From contig JBFHRO010000017.1 of the NCBI GenBank assembly GCA_041591635.1, forward strand, positions 1 to 25,921: a DNA stretch of 25,921 nt. Direction: 5' to 3'. A program made the translations under genes and the position numbers. Positions 5,277 through 13,412 of this stretch are shown one piece after another. Source of the stretch: JACKOD01 sp041591635 (lineage in GTDB: Bacteria > Pseudomonadota > Gammaproteobacteria > Pseudomonadales > Oleiphilaceae). Every line of letters starts with the position of its first letter. The stretch's first letter is position 1. The notes below the pieces were generated by a model, which was not told the origin of the DNA, searched no databases, and worked only from the letters and a program-made list of their open reading frames with translations.

Positions 5277-7421
5277 ATGAAACCGAATCAGATCCTTGTT
5301 TCCAGTGACAGTGATGCACTTGCCAATTCCCGGACACAGCGGCAGCCCCTCGTACTGGTCGTTGACGATGACAGCACCTATCGCACCCTTGCCACCATGG
5401 CGCTGAGCAAGGCCGGCTTTGAGGTAGTGGAGGCGGCCGATGGCGGTTCCGCTCTGGCGCTGGCCCAGTCCCATGATTTCGATGCCATGGTGATAGATGC
5501 AAAAATGCCGGTGATGGACGGCTTTGAAACCTGCAAGGCAATCTGTGAGGCCAAGGGGGCGATGACGCCTCCCCTGATTCTCTCAACCGGATTGAATGAT
5601 GATGCCTCCATTAACCGGGCCTTCGATGCAGGGGCGGTAGATTACGTAACCAAGCCGCTGAACTGGCGTATTCTGGTCGGCAAGCTCAAGGCGCTGATTG
5701 AAAGCTTTGAAACCAAAAAAGCGGCACAGCAGTCCGACAAAAAAATCACCCAAATCATCAGTGCCTCGTCTGGCGCCCACCTGATCCTCAATCACGAAGC
5801 CGTGATAGGTTCGGCAGAAGGTACCCAGAGCTTGCCATCGCAGCGGCGTTACCCTTTGCGGGTGGGCGACTGCCTGTTTGATGTGGTGCCCGCCGACACC
5901 GTACCTGCCTTGCTTGGCGCCTGGAAAAAAATGCTGACCTCGGGCGAGTCTGGCCCGGTGCTGGTGGCCAACCACGATCCGAAGGATCCCTTTGTGCTCG
6001 AACTTGTCTTCGTGGCTACCGGGCAGGGGCAGGCGATTGCGGTGATCAAGGATTTTACCGGTACCTATCTGGCCGAGCAGCGGATTTACAATCTGGCCTA
6101 TCTGGATCGCACCACAGGGGTGGGGAACCGGGCACATTTGATCGACTGGCTCAATCAATTCAGCGATGCCGCAGATCCCGACCAAAACAGTGCCGTGGTG
6201 CGCATCCGCGTGAGCCGGTGGCAGGAGCAGGAGCTGCGTCTGGGGCGCTCGGGCCTTGATGCACTGGCGGTGATGATGGTCAAGCGGTTGCAGCAGGTGG
6301 CAGACCCCGGCTACATTCGCGAGCACTTCTCCCATACGGCGCAAACCCGGGTTAGCCGTCTGGCCGAGGACGAATATGCCATCGCTCTGGCAGGCGCCTT
6401 TCCTACCGGGTTTCTCAACGATTTTGCGGCGCGCGCGCTGGATTTGTTGTTGCAGGCGTATGAGGTTGACGCCACCCACGTGCGCTTTGACGCCCGCATC
6501 GGTATTGCCGACCGTTTCCAGGTGACTGCAAATCCGGTGGAACTCCTGAACTGCGCATCGGTGGCCATGAAGTTACCCAATGCCTCCCAGACCGACCGGA
6601 TTTACCTGTTCAACCAGCAGACCCGAACCCAGCTCAAGCAGCAGGCCGATCTTGAGCGGTATCTGCGCCGCGATATCGAGCAGGGCGTCTTGCATATGGC
6701 CTATCAGCCCAAGGTCGATGCCAGCAGCTTGCAACTGGTGGGCATGGAAGCACTGTTGCGCTGGAACTGCCAGGAACTGGGGAATGTATCGCCAGGCACC
6801 TTCATTCCGCTGGCGGAAGCCTGTGGTCTGATGTCGGACCTCAGTGCGCTGGTGATCAAGAAGGTCTTTGCCCAGCTGGTGGCCTGGCAGGGCTCGAGTG
6901 TTGACGGTATCCCGGTGGCGATCAATATTTCGGGTTCCCATTTAAGCGCCACCGATTTTGTCTGCGACCTCGCGCGTCAGCTCGAATGCAGCAACATCAG
7001 CCCTGATTTGATCGAAATCGAAGTGACCGAAAGCATCATGATTGATTCGGCCAGCTGCGCCGTTGCCAATTTGCACAAGCTGCGTGCGCATGGCATCAAG
7101 ATATCGGTAGATGACTTCGGCACCGGTTATTCCTCCCTGAGCTACCTGGGTTCGTTGCCGGTGGATGTGCTCAAGATTGACCGCAGCTTTGTTCAGAGTA
7201 TCCACGAAGATCCCAAGTCTCTCGCCATTGCCAAGGCCATCATCACCGTAGGGCATGAGCTGGGGCTGAAAATTGTCGCCGAAGGTGTTGAAACCAAAGA
7301 CCAGTTGTTGACCTTGCGTGAACTGGGCTGCGACATCATTCAGGGCTTCTTCACCGGTCGCCCCGTCGTCGCCAGGGAATTGCTGCAAGAGGCCAGGGTG
7401 GCACAGCAGGTTGCAGCCTAG
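5277..7421 (+). CDS. Response regulator with degenerate GGDEF and intact EAL (c-di-GMP phosphodiesterase)
   Basis: A 714-residue protein. The receiver covers about 25-140 (D30-D32 acidic cluster, phospho-acceptor D74, T104, K126). A middle region, about 150-265, may be a PAS-like fold. The GGDEF-like domain covers about 275-440, starting YLDRTTGVGNRAHL, but its signature is RLAEDEY (363-367 in place of GGDEF), so cyclase activity is not expected. The EAL domain covers about 460-705 with EALLRW (E491), AINIS, EVTES, DDFGTGYSSL (D612-D613), KIDRSF, AEGVET and QGF all present, so it should hydrolyse c-di-GMP. The ATG at 5277 is preceded by GTGGAG; the frame is open further upstream but has no other good site. 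The nearby sigma-54 element and LuxO-like gene suggest that it is a regulated target, and its receiver could also be charged by the Hpt protein. Confidence 0.92.
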   Translation: MKPNQILVSSDSDALANSRTQRQPLVLVVDDDSTYRTLATMALSKAGFEVVEAADGGSALALAQSHDFDAMVIDAKMPVMDGFETCKAICEAKGAMTPPLILSTGLNDDASINRAFDAGAVDYVTKPLNWRILVGKLKALIESFETKKAAQQSDKKITQIISASSGAHLILNHEAVIGSAEGTQSLPSQRRYPLRVGDCLFDVVPADTVPALLGAWKKMLTSGESGPVLVANHDPKDPFVLELVFVATGQGQAIAVIKDFTGTYLAEQRIYNLAYLDRTTGVGNRAHLIDWLNQFSDAADPDQNSAVVRIRVSRWQEQELRLGRSGLDALAVMMVKRLQQVADPGYIREHFSHTAQTRVSRLAEDEYAIALAGAFPTGFLNDFAARALDLLLQAYEVDATHVRFDARIGIADRFQVTANPVELLNCASVAMKLPNASQTDRIYLFNQQTRTQLKQQADLERYLRRDIEQGVLHMAYQPKVDASSLQLVGMEALLRWNCQELGNVSPGTFIPLAEACGLMSDLSALVIKKVFAQLVAWQGSSVDGIPVAINISGSHLSATDFVCDLARQLECSNISPDLIEIEVTESIMIDSASCAVANLHKLRAHGIKISVDDFGTGYSSLSYLGSLPVDVLKIDRSFVQSIHEDPKSLAIAKAIITVGHELGLKIVAEGVETKDQLLTLRELGCDIIQGFFTGRPVVARELLQEARVAQQVAA

Positions 7422-7428
7422 CCGATCG

Positions 7429-7458
7429 GCTGCGCGGCTGTTGCGCAGCGCCATTTTT
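7429..7458 (+). terminator. Rho-independent terminator after the EAL gene
   Basis: The perfect 7-bp stem GCTGCGC / GCGCAGC (7429-7435 with 7443-7449) with a 7-nt loop is followed by GCCA and TTTTT. It starts a few nucleotides after the EAL stop and separates this transcript from the lipoprotein-LruC pair. Confidence 0.75.
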
Positions 7459-7485
7459 CGTCAACCCGAAAAGGAAACCATTGCC

Positions 7486-7971
7486 ATGCGCCTTACTTGC
7501 TTTGACTTTCGTTTTGTATCCAGAGCCCGCGCACGCTCTGCCCGTATCATCAGTTTGCCGCTGTTGCTCCTGTTGGGGGGCTGTGGTGGCGGTGGCAGCG
7601 GCGCGGGGCCTGTTACTTCGTTACCTGTACCTGCACCTGCAGCCGCGATTCAGGATGCCCCGTTCGCAGCACAAGCGGCAACTGGCAGCGCCATTGCCCA
7701 TCACATCGCCCCGGCGACGTTCGATTTTAACAACTTTCGTACCGTCAGTTTGACCCTGAACCTGGTTGAAATGGCCGCCGATCTGGCCGGTGAACTGTAC
7801 GTTGTAAAAGTGTCCGACAGCGCCAGCAACACGCTTTACCTAGCGGTGCACGAAGTGGTCGGGAATCTGCCTCTGGAGCTCTCGGTGCCGCTGGCGGAGC
7901 AGCGTTTGTGGCTCGAGGTTTACACCGAAGTCAGTGATCAGGGTGCCGTTATAAAGGAGATTATCTTATGA
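7486..7971 (+). CDS. Small lipoprotein of unknown function, coupled to the LruC gene
   Basis: A 161-residue precursor. An Arg-rich n-region (RFVSRARARSARI), a hydrophobic stretch SLPLLLLLGG and a Cys in LLGGC followed by a Gly-rich GGGGSG tether give a lipobox and an outer-membrane-type linker. The mature part, rich in Ala and Pro and then beta-prone (FRTVSLTLNLVE, ELYVVKV, LYLAVHE, LWLEVYTE), is unrecognised and may be a small beta-sandwich. AAAAGGAAA precedes the ATG at 7486. Its stop overlaps the next start (ATGA at 7968-7971), so the two are translationally coupled and their products probably act together at the cell surface. Function is not assigned. Confidence 0.8.
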   Translation: MRLTCFDFRFVSRARARSARIISLPLLLLLGGCGGGGSGAGPVTSLPVPAPAAAIQDAPFAAQAATGSAIAHHIAPATFDFNNFRTVSLTLNLVEMAADLAGELYVVKVSDSASNTLYLAVHEVVGNLPLELSVPLAEQRLWLEVYTEVSDQGAVIKEIIL

Positions 7972-9458
7972 GTATCTGGCAGCAAAAAGGCGCACTGGCA
8001 CTGGTGGCCTGCGCGATGGGGCCCTGGGCCCAGGCTGAGGTGGTGTCGTTTGCCTTTGCCGACGTGATCAAATCCAACGGTGCCGGCCACATTGATCTGT
8101 TCAAGCCTGCGAACAAGGCGCTTGAGATCAGCGCCGCCACCCTCGAAGCCTTTCGCCAGGATGGCGCAGGCGAGCTCATCTTTGCTGTCGACGTTAATGA
8201 AGCGGCCAGTGGCAGCGAAAAAGCACAAACCCAGGGGGTTGCGGTGGAAAGCATCCGCCTGATGGTCACCATTGAGGGTGAAACCCATAGCTACACGGGG
8301 TTTCGCAGCCAGACGCGCTCCATTTTGCAACCGGCCGGGGCCAGTTCCCGAGCGGTTTATTCCACCTTGCTGGGTAATGCGGGCTCGAACCGTGTGTCTT
8401 CTGATGCTCAAAGTGCGATCAATAATTCCTCCTTCGACGCCACCTTGCGCGTACCCGTGGATCGCGACCTGTCACGGGCAAGTGCCATCAGTCTTACCGT
8501 TACGCTGTTGTCAACCGACACGGCCCTGGGGGATCCTGAAGCCTTTTACGATTACAGCAACGGCTACGAAATGATCGCCCTGGTCAGCGCGGCCGATGCA
8601 GACTACCTTGATCACCTGGCATCCGGGCATGAGGGGGCGCCGCTGGTGTTGCTGGCCGACGGTGCCAGTGCAGGCTTGAGCTGGTTGTATTATCCCTCTG
8701 CCCAAAGTCACTATGTGGTTTCCTACGAAGACCTGTACCCGCAGCGGGGCGATTACGACTTCAATGACCTGGTGGTCGCTTACCAGGTGGCGGTCGGCGT
8801 TGGTGAAAACGGCGCGGTGCAGCGAATCGAAGGTAAGGGGTTTCTGGTGGCCCGGGGTGCCGAGTACGATCATCAGTGGCATTTGCGCATTCCCATGCCG
8901 GCGCACGCTTCTGGCATGGCGTCCCTGAGTCTGTATGCGGCAGGTTCCGAGACGCCCCTGCCCGGGTTTCCCGTGAGCTCGGCCGTTAATGGGAATATTG
9001 ATCTCGCGCTTTTTGAATCGGTACGCAGCATCTTTCGCGACGGTGACTCGACCTACGTCAACACCTTCGTTGAACAGTCGATTGTGAAGGGCCCTCGCTT
9101 CGAGTTTGCGGTGGCGCTCGACACCCCCATCGCCCGTGAGGCGATAGGTGCAGCGCCCTTCGATCCCTATATTTATGTGCACGACACCGGCTATGAAGTG
9201 CATATGGTGGGCCATTCGCCGGTATTGCCTTACTCCAATAATCAGGCCAGCGGGCAAACCGGTTTTCGTGATGATCAGGGATTTCCCTTCGCGATCCTGA
9301 TTCCGGATGAGTGGCAGCCGCCCCTTGCTGCCGTTGACATAGGCATGGCCTACCCGGACTTCATGAATTTCGTCGAATCCAGCGGCACCGTGGCGAATGA
9401 TTGGTACCGTCAGCCCCAAACCGACCGGGTCAAATCGATCCGTTTCAGAGAATGGTAA
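7968..9458 (+). CDS. LruC domain-containing exported protein
   Basis: A 496-residue protein with a signal peptide: MSIWQQKGALALVACAMGPW, cleavage likely after AQA near residue 23. The LruC/DUF4842 signature is clear in YPQRGDYDFNDLVVAYQ (about residue 255-275). It continues through VHDTGYEVHM and the closing block FPFAILIPDEWQPP...IGMAYPDFMNFVESSG...DWY typical of the family. LruC domains were named from a Leptospira outer-membrane-associated antigen and occur in exported, often calcium-binding-like beta-rich proteins; the biochemical role is not established. AAGGAGA lies before the overlapping ATG, favouring coupled translation with the upstream lipoprotein. The Asp-rich GDYDFND loop could bind a metal; this is inference. 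Confidence 0.88.
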   Translation: MSIWQQKGALALVACAMGPWAQAEVVSFAFADVIKSNGAGHIDLFKPANKALEISAATLEAFRQDGAGELIFAVDVNEAASGSEKAQTQGVAVESIRLMVTIEGETHSYTGFRSQTRSILQPAGASSRAVYSTLLGNAGSNRVSSDAQSAINNSSFDATLRVPVDRDLSRASAISLTVTLLSTDTALGDPEAFYDYSNGYEMIALVSAADADYLDHLASGHEGAPLVLLADGASAGLSWLYYPSAQSHYVVSYEDLYPQRGDYDFNDLVVAYQVAVGVGENGAVQRIEGKGFLVARGAEYDHQWHLRIPMPAHASGMASLSLYAAGSETPLPGFPVSSAVNGNIDLALFESVRSIFRDGDSTYVNTFVEQSIVKGPRFEFAVALDTPIAREAIGAAPFDPYIYVHDTGYEVHMVGHSPVLPYSNNQASGQTGFRDDQGFPFAILIPDEWQPPLAAVDIGMAYPDFMNFVESSGTVANDWYRQPQTDRVKSIRFREW

Positions 9459-9523
9459 GTGGTGTTCACGGTGGCTTGCCACGCTAGTTCTTTCAATGTT
9501 TTTTATGATCAAGGGAGGCTGAA

Positions 9524-10828
9524 ATGACGGCTCAATCATTGGCAGTCCAGAATACCCCCACCATGCAAAGGCAACGAAGCTACCCGTTTCTTGCCTGGAT
9601 TGGCTGGCTGGGGGCGTCTCAGTTGATCAACCGGGTGCTGAGACTGGCGACTACGGTGGTGGTGGCGCGCGTGCTGTTGCCAGAGGAATACGGTTTGCTG
9701 GCGTTGATTTTCACAGTGCACGAGCTGATATCGGCCCTGTTGCGGCACAGCACTCAAACCCGTCTGATCCAGGCCAGCGAAAGCGAGCTGCCGGGCCTGT
9801 GTGCTACTTCGTACACCGTAAACTGGCTGGTGTCGCTGGTACTCTTGGGGGTGCAGGTGCTGGCCGCCTGGGCGGTGAGCCATTTTTATGCTGAGCCCGG
9901 CCTGTTCTTGCCTGTCTGTGTGCTGGGGCTCATCTATCTGCAACTGCCCTTTGCCATGGTGCAAACCGCGCTGAATCTGCGCCAGGGCGAGCTGGCGCTG
10001 GTGGCCCGGGTCGATAGTCTGCAGAGCATGCTGGATGCGGCCCTGACCGTGCTTCTGGCATTGGCAGGGTGGGGCGTTTGGGCCCTGGTGCTGCCCAAAC
10101 TGCTGGTGACCCCGGTATGGATTGCCGCCCACCGGCGCCGCTGCGCCTGGCGTCCGCAGCGCTGGTGGTGCCTTGGTCAATGGCACAGCGTGGGCGGCTA
10201 TTGCGGCAATGTCATGCTCAATGACCTGCTGTGCACCCTGCGCAATCATATCGACTATCTGCTGGTTGGTTATTTCTGGGGTCCGGAGGCCTTGGGGGTC
10301 TACTTCTTTGCCTTCAATGCCGGGCTGGGGATCAGCCTGAGCCTGCAGGGGGCGATCAGCACCGCGCTGTTACCCTGGTTGTGTGAGCAAACCCGTTCCC
10401 ATGGCAATGCCACGGCGGCGTTTTACCGCAGTCTGGGTATCACGGCAGGGCTGATGTCGTTGCTGGTATTGACCCAGACGCTACTGGTGGATTGGTATGT
10501 GCCATTGGTGTTCGGTCAGCGCTGGGTGGATCTGGGGGCGGTGCCCATTATGCTGGTGCTGTGCTGGTCGGCGATTCCGCGCGCCATGGCCGAGGCAGTT
10601 TACCTGTGGCTGCGAGCCAACGGTCATCCGCAGTGGGTGCTGCGCTGCAATAGCGCCTTTACCCTGGTGTTTTGTCTTGCCCTGGCGTTTGCGGCCCCTT
10701 CTGGAATGATGGCGGTTGCCTGGGCCGTATTGCTGGTGCAACTGGCATGGATTCCGGTGTTGCTGGTGTTTGGTCACAGGTGCGTTGCCGGCGGTGAAGC
10801 GCGAAACGCTCAATTCGTGATCCAGTAG
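9524..10828 (+). CDS. Oligosaccharide flippase family protein (Wzx/MOP type)
   Basis: A 434-residue, very hydrophobic protein with roughly 12 membrane segments. The opening block, GWLGASQLINRVLRLATTVV followed by ARVLLPEEYGLLAL, is typical of Wzx/RfbX-type polysaccharide flippases, which move lipid-linked oligosaccharides across the inner membrane. AAGGGAGG precedes the ATG with good spacing. Such genes normally sit within clusters of glycosyltransferases; none is present here, so the substrate cannot be deduced. It follows the LruC gene by 65 nt on the same strand and might share its transcript, which would fit a surface-structure role, but that link is only positional. Confidence 0.85.
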   Translation: MTAQSLAVQNTPTMQRQRSYPFLAWIGWLGASQLINRVLRLATTVVVARVLLPEEYGLLALIFTVHELISALLRHSTQTRLIQASESELPGLCATSYTVNWLVSLVLLGVQVLAAWAVSHFYAEPGLFLPVCVLGLIYLQLPFAMVQTALNLRQGELALVARVDSLQSMLDAALTVLLALAGWGVWALVLPKLLVTPVWIAAHRRRCAWRPQRWWCLGQWHSVGGYCGNVMLNDLLCTLRNHIDYLLVGYFWGPEALGVYFFAFNAGLGISLSLQGAISTALLPWLCEQTRSHGNATAAFYRSLGITAGLMSLLVLTQTLLVDWYVPLVFGQRWVDLGAVPIMLVLCWSAIPRAMAEAVYLWLRANGHPQWVLRCNSAFTLVFCLALAFAAPSGMMAVAWAVLLVQLAWIPVLLVFGHRCVAGGEARNAQFVIQ

Positions 10829-10865
10829 GAATTTGACGGCGCAATAATGATCAGGAACTAACAGA

Positions 10866-10885
10866 CTTTTTGTGTCTTTTTGTGC
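10866..10885 (+). repeat. Tandem 10-nt direct repeat upstream of the membrane response regulator
   Basis: CTTTTTGTGT is followed directly by CTTTTTGTGC. It lies between the flippase stop and the receiver gene, about 105 nt before the latter's start. It could be a regulator site or simple-sequence slippage; no function is assigned. Confidence 0.4.
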
Positions 10886-10987
10886 AAGATCCTCTCTTGA
10901 AACCATGATTGTCGTGGCCAGAACAATAACAGAGCCGCTGCATGCCCGATGGACGAGGGTGAGGCAGCACGGAAGAGAGACCGGGTT

Positions 10988-11950
10988 ATGTACAAGGCGT
11001 TAGTAGTAGATGATTCCAGAACCGCCCAGAAAATGCTGGGAACGGTATTGAAAAAGCAGAGCATACTGGTCGAATTTGCCGGTTCGGGGGAGGATGCGCT
11101 CAAGCAGCTTGGCACCTTTCATCCCGACATTATTTTTCTGGATCACATGATGCCGGGCATGGACGGCTTTCAGACGCTGCAGCAGATCAAACTCAACGAG
11201 GCCACACGGGATATCCCGGTGGTGATGTTTACCTCCCAGAATGCCCAAAAATATGCCGACGAGGCCCGCGCACTGGGCGCCAGCGGGGTGATTTCCAAGC
11301 AGGTGTCTTCGCCGGTGATCGCCAATCTCATCGAGACCCTGGTGGCCAGCCGCGAGTCCAAGCGGCCGGCGCCGGTGCAGATTGCCGAGGTCAAACTCGA
11401 AGAGGTCTTGCAGGAAACCGAAAAGGCCCGTTTCGATCTGGTTCCTATGGCCGAGTTGGCCGAACTGGAGCAGCGTCTTAAGCTGCAGCTGGAGAAAATC
11501 ACCAGCGAGCTGCGTGCCGCCAATGAAAACGAGTTTCGTCAATTTCAGGCCGAACTGGCGAAAACCCGCGCGGCTTCGCGTGCCAGCTTGCGCAAGATAG
11601 TGAAGGTGGCGGTGGGGGTGGCATTGCTGTCGTTTGTGGTGATTCTTAGCGGCTATGAGCAGTTGACACGCCACATAGAAACCCAGTCGGTCCTGCTGCA
11701 ACAGATGGTGGATACCACCCGGGAAGTTACCACGCAACGCCCGACTATGGGGGCCGTGGTGCCCCAACCACGTGTTGAACAAAGCCTGCTCGATGGCTTG
11801 CACAAGAAACTGGCCGGCATCGAAGCCACTTTGCTGGAGAACCAGATGACACTGCGCGACATTCAGGAAGTGCAGGAAGCCCGCCAGAGCGCGGCTCCCG
11901 ATGCCAAGCCTGCCCCGGCGCGCAGCCCGACCGAGCCATTGCGCGAATAG
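10988..11950 (+). CDS. Receiver-domain protein with an internal transmembrane helix
   Basis: A 320-residue protein with an unusual layout. A complete CheY-like receiver occupies about 1-120: DD at 8-9, phospho-acceptor D52 in FLDHMMPGMDGF, MFTSQ, and SK after GASGVI. A charged helical, coiled-coil-like region runs about 130-200 (EELEQ...KLQLEKITSELRAANENE). One hydrophobic helix follows at about 204-222 (VAVGVALLSFVVIL). The C-terminal tail (about 223-320) is Gln/Glu-rich, helical, and ends Ala/Pro-rich. With Arg/Lys just before the helix, the receiver should be cytoplasmic and the tail periplasmic. No DNA-binding or enzymatic output is visible. I chose the ATG at 10988 because homology starts there and GGAAGAGAGA lies upstream; an earlier in-frame ATG at 10949 lacks such a site. 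A role as a membrane-anchored phosphate sink or scaffold is a guess. Confidence 0.82.
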   Translation: MYKALVVDDSRTAQKMLGTVLKKQSILVEFAGSGEDALKQLGTFHPDIIFLDHMMPGMDGFQTLQQIKLNEATRDIPVVMFTSQNAQKYADEARALGASGVISKQVSSPVIANLIETLVASRESKRPAPVQIAEVKLEEVLQETEKARFDLVPMAELAELEQRLKLQLEKITSELRAANENEFRQFQAELAKTRAASRASLRKIVKVAVGVALLSFVVILSGYEQLTRHIETQSVLLQQMVDTTREVTTQRPTMGAVVPQPRVEQSLLDGLHKKLAGIEATLLENQMTLRDIQEVQEARQSAAPDAKPAPARSPTEPLRE

Positions 11951-12039
11951 GCCGCAGAACCTTACCGTTATGCAATGTGCGTATTGCCGGTGCTGGCTGT
12001 AGTAGAATCACGCGCTTGTTTGACTACGTGTGAGTGATT

Positions 12040-12879
12040 ATGCAAGCCAATATCTCTGCCAACCGGCCCCCCTTCGTTACCCGGCTCCAGGATCTGCTCG
12101 AAGACAAGCGTTTTCAGCACACGATCCTGGCGCTGATCATCGTCAACGCCATTATTCTTGGCCTTGAAACCAGCCCGGCCCTCATGCTTGTGGCGGGCGA
12201 TGCGTTGCAGTGGCTCGACAGGCTCCTGCTGCTGGTGTTTGTACTCGAAATCGCGGCGCGTATCTTTGTGTACCGGCTGGCCTTTTTTCGTGATCCCTGG
12301 TCGCTGTTTGATTTTGTCGTGGTCGGAATTGCCTTGATGCCGGCCACCGGTCAGTTTGGCGTGCTGCGCGCCCTGCGGGTATTGCGGGTATTGCGCATTC
12401 TCACCATTGTGCCATCCATGCGCCGGGTGGTGGGAGCGCTGCTGGGGGCCATTCCCGGGTTAAGCTCCATCGCCCTGGTGTTGTTGCTGATTTACTACGT
12501 TTTCGCGGTGATTGCGACCAATCTCTTTGGTCAGACCCATGTCGAATTCTTTGGTTCGCTGGGGGCTTCCTTTTACACCCTGTTTCAGATCATGACGCTG
12601 GAAAGCTGGTCAATGGGCGTGGCCCGGCCGGTGATGGAAACCTACCCGCTGGCGTGGATGTTTTTCGTTCCTTTTATTCTGATTGCGACTTTTACGATGC
12701 TGAATCTGTTTATCGCCATCATAGTTAACGCCATGCAGAGCTTCAGCGAAAGCGAAGCCCGGGAAACGCGCGACACCCTGCGCGACGCGCAACAGCATAT
12801 CGAGGCCGACATGCATGCAGAAATACAGCAGTTGCGCCGGGATATTGCCGAGCTCAAGGAAATGCTGCAGAAAAAGTAA
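12040..12879 (+). CDS. BacNav-type voltage-gated sodium channel
   Basis: A 279-residue, six-helix ion transporter of the NaChBac/NavMs group. Helices S1-S3 fall within 28-105. S4 carries regularly spaced arginines in GVLRALRVLRVLRILTIV (R110, R113, R116, R119) as the voltage sensor. The pore has the selectivity filter TLESWSM (186-192), the sequence I associate with NavMs of a marine magnetotactic bacterium, then S6 (FFVPFILIATFTMLNLFIAI). A C-terminal coiled coil (about 235-279, EADMHAEIQQLRRDIAELKEML) should form the tetramerising neck. Bacterial channels of this type admit Na+ and have been linked to motility, chemotaxis and pH adaptation in alkaliphilic or marine species. A GTG two codons upstream (12034) is an alternative start; no strong ribosome site separates them. 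Confidence 0.92.
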   Translation: MQANISANRPPFVTRLQDLLEDKRFQHTILALIIVNAIILGLETSPALMLVAGDALQWLDRLLLLVFVLEIAARIFVYRLAFFRDPWSLFDFVVVGIALMPATGQFGVLRALRVLRVLRILTIVPSMRRVVGALLGAIPGLSSIALVLLLIYYVFAVIATNLFGQTHVEFFGSLGASFYTLFQIMTLESWSMGVARPVMETYPLAWMFFVPFILIATFTMLNLFIAIIVNAMQSFSESEARETRDTLRDAQQHIEADMHAEIQQLRRDIAELKEMLQKK

Positions 12880-12938
12880 CAGGTCCGGGCCGGGGGGGCG
12901 TGCAACCCAGGCCCACTCAGGCCCGCTGCACCCCCGAT

Positions 12939-13412
12939 TCAGCGGAGGTAGTTCAGCGGCACCTGGGTGCGATGAATGACCCGGCGCAGAATAAAGCTCG
13001 AATGCACCCCCGTCACCCCGGGCAGCCGTGTGAGTCTGCCCAGCAAAAACTCCTGATAGTGATCCATGTCGGGCACCATCACCTCCACCAGATAATCGGC
13101 CGATTGACCTGTGATCAGCGCGCACGAGACCACTTCCGGGTAGGTTTGCAGTGCAGCTTCAAAGGCTTCAAAGCGGTCGGGGGTGTGCCTGTCCATGCTG
13201 ATCTGGATCAGGGCGTGGAGTTTCAGGCCCAGCTTGCCGGGGTTGAGCAGAATCGCGGTGCGGTCAATGATGCCCGCGTCTTCGAGCTGTTTTACCCGGC
13301 GCGAGCAGGGTGAGGGCGAAAGGCCCACTTGTTCGGCCAGCTCCTGATTGCTGATGCGGCCATTGTGCTGCAGGGCCTCCAGAATGCGAATGTCGTAGCG
13401 GTCCAGCTTCAT
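12939..13412 (-). CDS. Lrp/AsnC family transcriptional regulator
   Basis: A 157-residue protein with the standard two-part plan. An N-terminal winged HTH covers about 1-60 (LDRYDIRILEALQHNGRISN, QELAEQVGLSPSPCSRRVKQ, LEDAGII). A C-terminal RAM ligand-binding domain covers about 65-150, with FEAALQTYPEVVSCALITGQ and ADYLVEVMVPDMDHYQEFL. AGGAG lies 9 nt before the start. Family members sense amino acids and control amino-acid metabolism as dimers/octamers. It is transcribed divergently from leuA across 285 nt that contain repeated CGCAAT motifs, so control of leuA and of itself is likely but inferred. It is shorter in scope than a global Lrp would require; I do not call it Lrp itself. Confidence 0.92.
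   Translation of the reverse strand: MKLDRYDIRILEALQHNGRISNQELAEQVGLSPSPCSRRVKQLEDAGIIDRTAILLNPGKLGLKLHALIQISMDRHTPDRFEAFEAALQTYPEVVSCALITGQSADYLVEVMVPDMDHYQEFLLGRLTRLPGVTGVHSSFILRRVIHRTQVPLNYLR

Noticed and set aside
12880..12938. G/C-rich imperfect hairpin between the convergent sodium channel and Lrp/AsnC genes
   Set aside because: The stem (GGGG..TGCA / TGCA..CCCC) is interrupted and has no T tract on either strand, so I do not call a terminator.
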